Notes: generated from the letters alone by a model not told the origin. A DNA stretch of 21,000 bases from Takakia lepidozioides (GCA_030704615.1 JAKLZA010000283.1:1-21000), one strand, 5' to 3'. Numbered from the stretch's first letter, positions 1 through 10,689 are shown. A program made the numbers and translations.

Positions 1-3
1 TCT

Positions 4-2868
4 CTAAACAACGTTGTTGCCGTGTATCCACACGAATTGCGGAACACCTTCCTCGAAACGACGGCTTTGTGCGAGCAATTCTCCACTGTGAGGCAGACAC
101 AGTCGTCTCCACAATGGTTTGGCCATACTGCATAACAGCGGGCGGAATGTGGGGCAAGGGAGCGGTGGGAATTTGTTGCACGAAATCCCCGGTTGAAGGC
201 GACGGCGATCTGGAATTTCTTGGGCTTCCACTGCTGGAAGACACATTGTGCGGCAACATGACGGGACCTCGAGGTGCTGTCCGAATGTTCCTGTCGGATC
301 TCCAGGAATCCTCTTCGCACCCGGGTTCCTCTTCAATCCTCCGCCTGACAGGGCGAGTCCGGACGTCCCCTCTAGGTGTTCACCTCTGCGGTGCAGAGGC
401 GTCCCTTTGATCTTCTCTCGCAATGCTGTCGCCCATTTCACTGGATTCTTGGACCTCGAAGCTGTTCGTACCAACAATTCCTCCCTGTCCGGCCCAAAGC
501 CCCATTGTTTGCCGCTCAGGAACTTGTAGTACGTGGCTTGCTGCATGATTGCTCTGTCGATGTCCTCCGTTGTGGCCGTGACTACGTCCACCAGATGTGC
601 GGCAGAAGACGCTCGCCAGGAGGAGTGGACCGATTCTGCCATATCGTGTTCGGCATGTCCGTGTCGGAATCCAAGCACCGCTCCTAGAAGGACACAAACA
701 ACGGTGAGGGACCAATCGAAATGTCCGTAACAGAAAGACAAATGAACGAAAATGACAGCAGCCTACCTCCCGCATGTACTGTCCGAACTGTCGATACCGA
801 AAATGCACCACCCCAACCAGCTGTGCAATGCTCCCAGATTGGTTGTCTCCACTGCACCTGACGTGTTCCACCAAGCCTCGATGATAGCAAACTTAACCTC
901 CGCGTCATCAAATGTGGGTGCATCTTCCACGCCGTACAAAGGACACGGTGTTCAGCCTGGAATGAGCTAGCAACAAATTTGGTAGTGTAGTGGGATAGAC
1001 TCTGCATCCAATGGAATCCACAGGATCTCTCTTTCCCCTCCATTGGAACATTGGGGTCCTCACCGTACACACGCCGCACCGCTGCCCAGTTGGCCTGAGC
1101 GTTGTCTGCCATGAATCCCCTGAAATTGGGCTCTGGCAATCCCGCCCTTGCCATCTGCTGGTTTATGCCCTCCCACAGATGCATCTCGGACTGTGTGTCC
1201 TCCCTTTCATCTCGCAGATTGCAATCGTCATGAGCCTCTTGGAGTGATAGTCATAAACATGCGCACCCATAGTCACCCACTGATGGTTTGTAATTCGCTT
1301 GATGTGATCAAACATCACCCAAGCATTCGACAAGTTTCCAGTTGTCATGCGAGTGACCAAGTCGACTCCACTCCAGGCCCACACGTCGACATTTTGAAAA
1401 TGTAACAACGATCGGATTCGCTGCCTTGCCCTGGAAACCTGCTACCTTGGATGTAGTCATATCCAGTCATTCGTTTCACCTCCAGGATTGAGTACATGTC
1501 CGACCCCCTGCCGAACTCCTGCTTGCAAGATAGTGTGATTCCGCACATTCGGACTACAAACGGCGAGACGGACTACAAGAGGTCTTCACGCATCTCTCTC
1601 GTTTCGGTCAAGGGCTCTCGGTCGGAACCATCTTCAGACATGATTTTGCCAAGAGCAATCTTGTGGGCTGCCTTCAGCTGAATCTGCTTTGGTCTGGCTC
1701 CGGGCTCAATTTCACCTCCTCTTTTATGATGTCGTGTGCTTCCTGCACAGCCTCACGCATGTTGCCTCTCGCCCAGGGGGGTGGCAGTGGACCCCAACGT
1801 GTATGCAAGCTCTAGTCAAGTCCGGGAGCAAATGGATTACGTAATATTGCTTGGCTCTGCACATGGACATGCACGTCGGTGGTTCTTTGCAATGTGCACA
1901 CTTGAAAGAACCCGCAGGAGCTTGGCTGGAGACAATGAATGGATGATGCGTTGTGCCAGTCCAATCCGTCTCGTTTCTCCGCCCTCCTTTGGAGAGAAAG
2001 TGGAAGCAGGTGGATTGAGGCACCTCAGCTTCCCCGCACAGAGGACATATCGTACACGAACACCATCAGCAATTTTCGTGCTACTGGTCTTCGTCACACA
2101 CCAGGGGTGTCCGTCATGCTTTCGATCCATGTCTGTTAACATCCCGGAGGCTTTCTTTGACGAAGAAACAGGTGGAAACTCGAAGATGACATTGCCATCG
2201 ACTTCGGGAGGCAGAAAACGTTACCTTTCTGACTGGGAATTTGGCATAGTCGAGAGCAGCCAGCTCGGAGCGAGAACCATCGAGGTGATGTTGTCGTAGG
2301 AGCTGCACAATGGACGGGTTGGAGTTATGCTCGAGGGCACATGCGTAGCACCTACAGAGACGTCCATGCCGGATTTGAACGACCGTGTGGAGGACATGGG
2401 GTACCTCAATGCAATCATCTTTCCTCGTCGGAAATGTCGAATACGTCCACACGAGAAGCTATGGAGGGTCTTGACGGTCCAGGTCGGGAATGATTATCGT
2501 TGCATACCTCTCTGTTGGCAGTGGCCGCCTCTCGGTTTCCGGACTCCTTTGTGGATGGTGTGTGGGCAGCGACTGATTTCAATGGGCATTCCCACAGCTC
2601 CGTCTGATTCGACCACGTTACCTAGCACGACAATGGTCTCGTCAACCTGTCCAGGAACATCCTTCCTTTCTTCTTCCAAATAAACTGTGCCCGGTTTGAG
2701 CTTGAATTTGGAACAAAGGTAAGTTTCAGTCACTCTGCAAAGTCCTCCCTCGTTTGGGATCCAGGCTCTCCCAAGTTGCGGAGGACAGCAAACTATAGCG
2801 TAGGAATTCGGAGCCATCGACACCGCACGGAGTTGGCAAGTGCGAGGTTCAGTATAGGACAGGACCAA
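4..2868 (-). pseudogene. Degenerate Mutator-like (MULE) transposase gene
   Basis: Coherent protein segments follow one another on the minus strand but in changing frames, so this is a decayed gene; it runs off the left edge. Reading 5' to 3': a possible start at MAPNSYAI (about 2817); a stretch around 2370-2220 with NPSIVQLLRQHHLDGSRSEL; a Cys/His-rich segment near 1950-1800 (CAHCKEPPTC, then a CxHVGVHCHPP-like run) that may bind zinc; then the likely DDE core at 1330-950, with GAHVYDYHSKRLMTIAICEM, FMADNAQANWAAV and RSCGFHW. The last two resemble the second acidic residue and the C/H motif of MULE transposases. AESVHSSWRA and KQWGFGPDREE follow at 640-470. Frame breaks lie near 2220, 2020, 1340, 950 and 640. 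An 83-base intron-like segment (684-766, GT to TAG on the minus strand) interrupts it. No terminal inverted repeats were recognised. The family call rests on motif resemblance only. Confidence 0.55.
684..766 (-). other. Probable spliceosomal intron in the transposase remnant
   Basis: On the minus strand the segment starts GTAGGC after CGGGAG, has a T-rich 3' part, and ends CTTCTAG before GAGCGG. The upstream frame (...GQYMRE) stops making sense inside the segment and recognisable coding resumes after it. Its 83-base length matches introns elsewhere in the window. Confidence 0.45.
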
Positions 2869-3240
2869 GGCTCACAGGCACCATCTAAGTGGATCTGCGG
2901 AGTCCATCGACGATTGGAAGTCGCACATTGAAGTGGAAAGTATTGTTTCAAGCTACATGCATGAAGGTGGGAGGTTTGATTCCATAGCCAGTGAGTAGGA
3001 CAATGATGGCCGATTCGGCGACGAAATAACATCTCCTGACAGTTCTCCTGAGGGTGGGATCCAGTTATTCTCGGTGCAGACAAGAACGTTCGCCACTGAC
3101 AAGTGCCAGGACTGCGTTAAAACGGTCAGACAACCAAGTTGTGCTCATCAAGACTGGCCGCAATTGTGTTGTTTCGGAACAATGCAACCCATTGAGGTTC
3201 CAGATTTCCGTCCACGAGTGATTCTGTCGATTGCTGGTGG
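2869..3240. other. Spacer between the transposase remnant and the palindrome array
   Basis: No convincing gene is seen. A 96-codon minus-strand frame (2793-3083) overlaps the possible transposase start and has Cys- and His-rich, low-quality composition. A lone half-motif, ATTTCCGTCC, at about 3204-3213 is the first trace of the palindrome family. The stretch could hold the 5' flank or an upstream exon of the transposase. Confidence 0.35.
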
Positions 3241-3375
3241 ACGGAAATACGGCGCCGCATTTCCGTATTGCATCTTGGTCATGCAACAGAGCGACGGAAA
3301 TGCGGCACCGAGTTTCCGTCCGGGGGGAAACCTTTATACTCTCCAGAACGGAAATGCGGTAACGCATTTCCATCC

Positions 3376-3825
3376 AGCAAGCACGGTATGTGAAGGTGGA
3401 ACGGAAATGCGGTACCGCATTTCCGTTCTGATTGAGATTTATGAACAACGGGAACAGAAATGCGGCACCGCATTTCCGTCCGAGTCGCACTTTTCGACAT
3501 TCCAGAACGGGAATGCGGCGCCGCATTTCCATTTTGTATCTGATGCATGGAGCTGAGGGATAGAAATGCTGCAGCACATTTCCGTCCTTAAAAGACATTC
3601 ATACTCTCGAGAACGGAAATGCGGTACCGCATTTTCATTCAACAAGCACGGTATGTGAAGGTGGAACGGAAATGCGGTACCGCATTTCCGTTCTGATTGA
3701 GAATTATGAACAACGGGAACAGAAATGCGGCACCGCATTTCCGTCAAAGTCGCACTTTTCGACATTCCATAAAGGAAATGCGGCGCCGCATTTCCATTTT
3801 GTATCTGATGCCTGGAGCCGAGTAA
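3376..3825. repeat. Segmental duplication inside the left array (offset about 265 bases)
   Basis: About 180 bases beginning at GCACGGTATGTGAAGG (3381) recur from 3646 with few differences. Both copies contain, in order, a TA-centre palindrome, a CA-centre palindrome, the spacer GTCGCACTTTTCGACATTCC, a CG-centre palindrome and TTTTGTATCTGATGC. The array therefore grew partly by duplicating multi-palindrome blocks. Confidence 0.85.
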
Positions 3826-3880
3826 GATTCCGACAGCTTCATACAGCGCAATTCCGACCGGTTGAGACATTCACACTATC

Positions 3881-4198
3881 CAGAACGGAAATGCGGCACC
3901 GCATTTCCGTTCTGACTGAAAATCGTGAACTATCTGAACTGAAATGCGGCACCGTATTTCCATCCGAGTCGCACCTACCATCATTCCAGAACGGAAATGC
4001 GGCACCGCATTTCCGTTCTGACTGAAAATCGTGAACCATCGGAACTGAAATGCGGCAACGTATTTCCATCCGAGTCGCACCTACCATCATTCCAGAACGG
4101 AAATGCGGCACCGCATTTCCGTTCTGACTGAAAATCGTGAACCATCGGAACTGAAATGCGGCAGCGCATTTCCATCCGAGTCGCACCTCCCAACATTC
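3881..4198. repeat. Three tandem copies of a 106-base unit with two palindromes each
   Basis: The word CAGAACGG starts units at 3881, 3987, 4093 and again at 4199, a constant 106-base step. Each unit has one clean CA-centre palindrome and one decayed one (arms CCGTATTT, AACGTATTT or CAGCGCATTT). The fourth unit is broken after GAACGGAATG by an unrelated AT-rich stretch. Confidence 0.9.
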
Positions 4199-4985
4199 CA
4201 GAACGGAATGTATTAGATTTAAAAGGGAAATGCGGCACCGCATTTCCGTTCTGATGAAATATCCTGAAACATCGGAATTGAAATGCGGTACCGCATTTCC
4301 GTCGGAGTCCCACCATCCGACATTCCAAAACGGAAATGCGGCACCGCATTTCCGTTTTGTATGTGAGGCATGGAGCTGTGGAACGAAAATGCGGGAAGGC
4401 ATTTCCGCCAGCGTCAGACGTTAATACTCTACAGAACGGAAATGCGGTACCGCATTTCCATTCTGACTGAAAATCGTGCGCAACGGGTACAGAAATGCGG
4501 CACCGCATTTCCGTTCGAGTCGCACCTTCCGACATTCTCGAACGGAAATGCGGCGCCGCATTTCCGTTTTGTATATTCGGCCTGGAGCTGTGCTACGGAA
4601 ATGTGTTGCCGCATTTCCATCCATGTGAGACCTTCAACCTTTCCAGACCGGAAATGCGACACCGCATTTCTGTCCAGGTGAGACCTCTATACTTTCCCGA
4701 ACGGAAATGTGGCACGGCATTTCCATTCATCAACTAACGTATGTGAAGTGGGAACGGAAATGCGGCGCCGCATTTCCCTTCTGAATCTCATACATGGAGC
4801 TGTGGGACGGAAATGCGGCACCGTATTTCCGTTCAACAACTAAGGTATGTGAAGGTGGAACGGAAATGCGGTGCCGCATTTTCTTCCAACAAGTACGGAT
4901 GTGTAGCAGTGATCGTACTTAACGGAAATGCGGCGCCGCATTCGCATTCTCGCTCCAACTCATCAGACGCTGGGACGGAAATGCC

Positions 4986-5293
4986 TTGAAATGTGAACAC
5001 GTGGAGCAACGGAATTGCTGCACATGTCGGCACTCTATCTGACTGAAGGGGCATGAGGCGGCGCGGCCTGACCGTTGGATAATGATGTTTGATTTTCGGA
5101 CGGCGGGCGTACCCTCAACGATTCGAATTTCGTAATGACGCAAACTCCACGAGGAGACACTTTCGTCCAACCTTTCGAACCCAAGTGGTGCATCACCGCC
5201 GTTTCATCTACTTTTGTCGTGTCTCCTCAGTCACCCCTCTCGCGCCCTTTCCATCTGCACTCTTTGCCCCTTTTCCCTCTCTCTGTTCTTCTT
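4986..5293 (+). promoter_or_regulatory. Probable promoter / 5' leader of the methyltransferase gene, with a pyrimidine-rich tract
   Basis: The interval between the last decayed palindrome and the first likely coding exon holds no gene I can support. From about 5217 to 5293 the plus strand is strongly C/T-rich (CCCTTTTCCCTCTCTCTG and similar), as in pyrimidine-rich initiator or leader regions of plant genes. No clear TATA box was found. A frame open from an ATG at 5135 runs through the tract, so a longer N-terminus cannot be excluded. Confidence 0.35.
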
Positions 5294-8200
5294 ATGCTCG
5301 AACCTGAGAGGGGGGGAGTTCGTGCACCAGACAGGAGACCTCGTCGCAAGCTCCGGAAATTATACTTCGGACGTAGGCCAATGCCGAAGGGGAGGAAGCA
5401 GATGCGTCTACAGGAGGAGATTGCCATCTCCGAGCAGCAGGCCACTCAGGCAACCCAGCCACCAGTGAGAGCTCCATGCGATCGGGCTGCGCGCAGCTGA
5501 TCGAGCACCGAACCCCCCATTTTGCTTCTGTAATTCTTAGACTGAATGCTAGGAGACTTGAATGCAGAACATGTTTGCATGCCTAACAGGAAAGGTGGAC
5601 GTGCTGGAGGGATCGCAGGAATCCGAAGAGCCGCAGGAAGAGTCCGAGGAGCTAGCTGCAGCACGTACACCCACCCGATCCCCGAGCGCGGGTACTCCTG
5701 CCGGGCCTAGCCCTCTGCGATTCAAAGACGCGTCTTCGAAGGGCAAGTTCAAAGTCTCAGAGATCGACTCGCGTTCTTCGATCATGGAGAATCGCCAGCA
5801 GGGGTCGGGCCCTTCTCCAGCAAAGTCGAAGAAGAAGCAGCCCGTCCCTCTACTGGCTTCTGAACCGGCTCAGGCCGATTCACCCCCCCCAACGCGAATG
5901 AAGCAGCAGGGTAGAAGACAGATTCTATTGCAGCAGACACCTTCACCTGCAAGGATGAGGAAGCAGAAGGCAATCAGGGCGACGGGCGAACAATCTCCCG
6001 CAAAACCGCTTCCACGAGCTGAAGCTCAGTTCCTGGAGGATTTCCCGCCTGCAGATGTTGGGGCCGACTCTGCTGCAGCGAAGGCAATGGGATCGACCGT
6101 TGATCTCGATTTGGTACCGGAGGAGGGTGCTGCCGCTGAACGTTCGCAGGCAGACCTCACCACCGATGAGCTAGCAGGCCCGGAGGAGGCCTCTGCAGTG
6201 GCAGAATTGCCCGCACACAGGCCCCAGAGTGCAGCTCCAGTTGAGGATGCTCCACCTGCTCAGCCACTACCGGCACCTACAGACATGTCTCCGGAGGATT
6301 TCAAAAGTGCAGCGGATAAAATGTTGGAGGAGACACACAGTAGCATTGGCAGAGTTCTGGGCAGCAGGGTATTCCAGCGGACTCTTCGAATCCCACTCTG
6401 TCGCATGGTCTCCCTTCCCATCGTCAGGCAGGCCCTTCCCGGAGATGTGGATAAGCTCAAGTTCGCATTTCGAGAAGGGTACCGTCTGGGATCGGCAGCG
6501 TTTTACGTTTCCATAGAGAATGAGGACGGCGAAACCCGTGGACCCACTGCCGATGAATTGTCAACGTGGGATACCCACTGGCACACTCGCAACCACGAAT
6601 TCGAGGCGACGCTGAAGGGTGATCCCGACTTCGGCCATATGTCGGGAAAAATGTTCTTTGTGTGGGACGGGAATCACCGACTTCTCGCCTGGTGGGAGTA
6701 CATCAAGCAGAACCATGCCAAGCACATTGGCTGGCATTACATGGTGGAGTGTGTCATCCTCAAGGTGAAGGCGGCAGACTCCTCCCTCCTCAAGAATGCC
6801 ATGGCGGACCTCAACTCGTAAGATACTCATACCCTCCCTAGCACATTCGAAATGCGGTGCCGCATTTCGGTTTCCATTCTGGTTTGATTCCGTGCTTCCG
6901 TGTACTGAACTGGAGAGTGTGCCTTGCAGGGTCACTGAGAATGCGTACGTGCATACCCACATGGCACATATGCTGTACAGGGTGAGGAAAACTGGTCTTA
7001 CTGATCCGCAGATGTTTGCGGAAATGCTGGAGCCGGAGCTCATTCAGAAAGCCGTTGCAAAAACAGACCGGACATGGTATCGTCTCACTATGGATGGAAT
7101 GGTGGAGGTGATATACGAAGTAAGTCGTGCTCCAATTTCCCTCTGCTCATCCTTCCCCAATTTCCAGTAATGTTTCCACATGAATCGAATGTAACGCTTC
7201 TGCATGTTTTTGTTGGCAGTCAAACATCAAGCTGGATTTGGCCCATGCCAAACGCTTCTTCATGGAAAGTGAGGGGCAGGTCAAAACGTTGCAGTCATTG
7301 ACTGAGCACTTGAAGGAAGCCGGTGTCAAGTCCAGAACCAAATACAAGTCAAAGCTTGTGAAGCTGGTGGCAATTGCAGATCCGGCACTTGGAAAGGACT
7401 TCATCCCCGAGATTGCAAAACACTATTCTCGGGCCATGCAGCCGACCATGCAATTGGAGAAACTGCATCACCTCTCAACGGCATGTGTGGAGGCGAAAGA
7501 GAAGGTGAGGTTTCAATGCACTGAATTTCCTTCCTAGCAATAGCCACTCTCTTCCAGCCACTGACATTGGATCGGAAATGGCAGACACGGTGGCTGTCGA
7601 TCTGGAATGCATCCGAGAGCATAAGGACAATGTGGTCTTTTCCACTGGAAGTTTCCGACCCTGCAGTGGATGTGTGGCTCAACCGTATGACTTGGTGGTT
7701 CCAGGTAATTCAAGGTACTTCCCCAGATTTGCTTTTCTGACATGAATTCCCTGAACTGCTACGTGACAATGCATTTGGGAATGGCAGGTAATGTCGAATG
7801 CAAAGGAGCAAGTCGTAATGCACACAAATTCGTTCGGCTTGTACGTCAAATGGGATGGAACACAGACATTGGAAGACTACGTGACACGTTTCAGATGTGC
7901 GTACAAGGACAACCTTTTCGCCAGAGAGCTACAGACAGCAAGAAGGAGCGTGGAGTTTACACATCAGGAGGGAGCGGGGAAAGCTGCAATGCGAATTGTT
8001 TACAGGTGAAGCACAGCTGCCCTTGTATGCGAAGCCTGGTTACGAGGTTTGTCTCGGAAATGCGGCACCGCATTCGCATTTTATGTTTTCGGTGGCACTC
8101 TGCCAGTAGGTTGGTCTCAAGTTTTGCTCACGCATGCTGACTGCCTTGCAGGTATATGAAATACGTGCTCCTTCAGACAGGGGCCCTGGCTCAAGAGCCC

Positions 8201-10505
8201 CCGTTCTTCATGGCTTGGACCGTGGCGGGCCCAAGCTGTGTCTACACACCCGAGATGCAGAAACAATGGCATCCCGCGCATCTCGTTGGATGCCCGTGGT
8301 ACCTGGACATGTCTGGCGGTATTGTTGACGAGTCTGAGAAAGATCTGCACGCCTTGGCAGAAGAGAAGAGAAAGGAAAGACGTGTCCCTGCTGGGCCAAA
8401 GTCGGCAAAGGAATCTGCTGCTCTGGAAGAATCCAGAAAGGCAGCTGAGATGGCACAAAAGACGGTGGATGCAGCTGTGCAGGCCCAACAGAAGGGGTCG
8501 AAGAAGAGGACTCGCCAGCAAGGAGCAGCTGTTGTGACACCCGCCAAAACGAAGAAGCAGAAACAGCCTGTTCAGGAAGAGGGTGAGGAAGAGGACTCCG
8601 ATGGAGACTTTGCAACCAGCCCACCCCCCCAAACGCAGGCTGCCTCCCCTGTGCCCACCGTTGTCACGAGAGGCACGAGAACTGGCTCGGCAAAGAAGGC
8701 ACTCTTCAACCCCCCAGGGGGGCACCCTTTCGAGCCGGTGGAAATGAAGAGGCCGAAAGTGGCTCCCGAAACTGTAGTCCAGTGTGTAAATGAGAGTTTC
8801 TTGGCGGCTTTGGATGGACGGGCAGCCAAGTTGGCATACATGAAGACCATGGAGGGTCTGAAGGGCAGAGCACTGAAGAAGGCGACTGCCGAAGAGCCTT
8901 CCGACACCCCAGGATTTCAGAATATGGTCTCGTTCTTTGAGAGGGTGTGTGCAGACAAGGATTGTAGGAGGGGCGGAAATGCCACCGAGTGGTCTTGCGA
9001 TATGATCATCTTGGATATTCCGGACGGAGAGCCTGTGGAAGGACTGCAAGCTTTGCCATCTTGGAACAGGTACTCGGAGGACTTTTGGAAGAAAGGATTC
9101 GGGCTTGCCCGCATGGTGTTGGACGACAGAGGCTGTGTGGTTGTCCTGGCGAGCAGAGGAAAAAACACTCAGACAGGAATTGCGAAGTGGACCCGCAAGA
9201 GCGCCGTCCCGATTCTGAAAAAGAAGTGGACGTGCATCAACACACTGGGCCTTCGGTCGGAAGGGAAGAAGGTGATTACGACACTGGCACTCGTCCATTC
9301 ATTTGCTTGGGTGCTTTCAAATGCGGTGCCGCATTCGGTTTCTAATCGTTTTCCCCCTGTGTATGCAGACGAAGCAGTTCGATGCATACTGCTTTGTGAA
9401 GGAAAACTCCACCTTTGCTTTCCGGAAGGAGGGAGGAAAGGTTGACCCGAACTGCGACCCACTCGATTACGACGTTCTGTTCAACAACGTTCCCAAGGAA
9501 CTTCTCCCTCATAGCCTCACTTCAACGGAACCCCTGCGGTACTCACGGACTCGGAGCCCTGCCTTCATTCAGACAATTATGGAGACATGCACAGACGTGG
9601 AGGGCACAGTGCTGGACCTCATCTGTGGGACAGGTATGCAGAATCTTGATCTCTGCTGTTCTGCAAATTCTCGTTAGGATGTAGTTCGCAACATCTGAAG
9701 CGCCATGTGGTAATGTGTGGATGGCATTGTAACAGGTGCCTCAATGTGGGCTGGGCGGTTTTCCGACCGGCACCTCTTTGCCTACGAGGAGGATTCATCC
9801 GTGTGGGGATCCCATCTGGAGGGGCTGCAACGGAATGTGAAGGCTCCCGACAGAGCGGAAGTCTCCTCGGATTCGTCGGAGTCCGAGGAAGACACAGTGG
9901 ACATTGATGCAGAGGAGAACCCGGAATACGAGTGAGTGCAAACATTGTAAGTTTGCAAAGCCTTCTGGGTCATTTATGTCAAAGGAATTTCCCGACTGTG
10001 GTTCTCATTAGTCTCGTTGATGATTGTCATGTGCAGGATTGCAGGGTCCGGGTCGAAACATGTAGGGCCTACACTTCCTGCCAGGAAGAATGTCCCGTTC
10101 TTTGCGAGGGCCGACTTCATGACGAGCCCGGTGAGGGACTACTCCCTTCCTAGTTATGCAGCTAAACTCGCAAATACAGCGATTAGAAGAAGTGAGAATC
10201 CCAGTAAAGTAGAGCAGATTTTGGAGAGGGCTAGGGAGGACAGAAGGATAAGGAAAGAGTTGGCAGCAGCTCAGACAGGTAGACGGGTACGAAAGTACAT
10301 ATGTGATTCAGCGGATGAGAGCGACGCAGACAGGGAGGAGGACGACCCAACGGAGGTGAGATGGACAGTTCCGCAAGGGGAAGATGGGATTTTCGAAAGC
10401 CTGGCCAACGAGCAGTCCGCTGGAGATGAGAGAGGCACTGAGGGGGTGGAGGAGGAGCAGGACAGTCTAGAACAGGATGAGGATTCCGATGATTTTCAAG
10501 ATTAA
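5294..10505 (+). CDS. ParB-like / N4-N6-type DNA methyltransferase-like fusion protein, ten exons
   Basis: Proposed exons: 5294-5464, 5568-6817, 6930-7119, 7220-7504, 7558-7704, 7788-8005, 8152-9271, 9369-9633, 9736-9931, 10037-10505. All introns are GT-AG with matching phases and no internal stop, giving about 1,436 residues. The start is uncertain: an in-frame ATG at 5381 is an alternative, and TGA at 5559 closes the second exon's frame, so splicing from an upstream exon is needed unless ATG 5562 is used. Visible parts: a basic N-terminus; low-complexity Pro/Ala/Glu-rich sequence to about residue 300; a ParB/sulfiredoxin-like region at about 325-455 (IPLCRMVSLP, then WDGNHRLLAWWEYI); Lys/acidic linkers with NLS-like KKQK; a methylase-like half (DMIILDIPDGEP, about 1037, in the motif IV position); motif I (LDLICGTG, about 1207) reassembled across an intron; and an acidic C-terminus. 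Order IV then I fits beta-class N4/N6 methylases. DIPD replaces DPPY, so activity is unproven. Nuclear location is inferred. Confidence 0.75.
6848..6869. repeat. Palindrome in intron 2 of the methyltransferase gene
   Basis: Core AAATGCGGTGCCGCATTT flanked by CG on both sides, inside the GT-AG intron 6818-6929. It has the TG centre. The flank is not the GAACGG/CCGTTC of the left array, so it does not look like a simple copy of a unit there. Confidence 0.9.
8056..8077. repeat. Palindrome in intron 6 of the methyltransferase gene
   Basis: GGAAATGCGGCACCGCATTC, with the CA centre and the right arm decayed by one base, lies inside intron 8006-8151. Confidence 0.85.
9318..9337. repeat. Palindrome in intron 7 of the methyltransferase gene
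   Basis: CAAATGCGGTGCCGCATTCG, with the TG centre, lies inside intron 9272-9368. This intron separates the motif IV-containing exon from the exon that carries the start of motif I. Confidence 0.85.
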
Positions 10506-10525
10506 TAGAATTTTAATGAAGTCTC

Positions 10526-10536
10526 TGTAAATGTAA
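10526..10536 (+). terminator. Possible polyadenylation signals (TGTAA) after the methyltransferase gene
   Basis: Two TGTAA words occur 20 to 31 bases after the stop codon in an AT-rich stretch. UGUAA is the poly(A) signal of many green algae and UGUA-type elements also act in land plants. No AATAAA is seen close by. This is weak evidence by itself. Confidence 0.25.
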
Positions 10537-10550
10537 ATTCTCTTCCAGAG

Positions 10551-10559
10551 TATATAAAG
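10551..10559 (+). promoter_or_regulatory. Possible TATA box upstream of the right array
   Basis: TATATAAAG lies 46 bases after the stop of the methyltransferase gene and is a good match to the plant TATA consensus. It could drive a transcript through the right array into the gene at 11535, which would place the array in a 5' leader. It may also be a chance AT-rich word. Confidence 0.25.
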
Positions 10560-10689
10560 AAAATTCTGCCCGACATTCGTGACCCCTCTCCAGTGTGCAT
10601 TCCAGCCACACAATCGCCCAAACCAGGACGCTCCCAAAATCAGAAATGGGTCAGGGCATTTCCAAAATTTTGGCAACTCTAAGAACCTC

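Larger units (their letters stand above)
3241..4985. repeat. Left array of about 31 AAATGCGG-YR-CCGCATTT palindromes
   Basis: The core AAATGCGGYRCCGCATTT recurs every 50 to 57 bases, for example near 3400, 3455, 3509, 3613, 3667, 3720, 3773, 3883, 3990, 4096, 4226, 4278, 4332, 4438, 4492, 4543, 4755, 4860 and 4921. Most copies have symmetric flanks GAACGG / CCGTTC, so the full palindrome reaches about 30 to 34 bases. Among copies with intact GCGG/CCGC arms I count centres CG 5, CA 8, TA 5 and TG 1. Spacers contain recurring words such as GAGTCGCAC, TATGTGAAGGTGGAA and TGGAGCTGTG. Open frames across the array (GNAAPHF, KCGTAFPF, MRCRISV peptides) are translations of the repeat and not genes. 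The function is unknown; binding sites, a palindromic mobile element or a satellite are possible. Confidence 0.95.

Noticed and set aside
4-741. 245-codon minus-strand ORF as an intact gene
   Set aside because: Its first part is the translated intron 684-766, and only the middle (AESVHSSW to about KGTPL) fits the transposase; it is one piece of the broken gene.
3241-4985. Many overlapping ORFs of 60 to 190 codons on both strands in the left array
   Set aside because: They are translations of the palindrome in different frames (GNAAPHF, KCGTAFP, MRCRISV). The same happens in the right array at 10731-11488.
8117-9298. 393-codon minus-strand ORF opposite the methyltransferase exon 6
   Set aside because: It mirrors the strong codon bias of the plus-strand exon, while the plus strand has phase-matched splice sites and methylase motifs.
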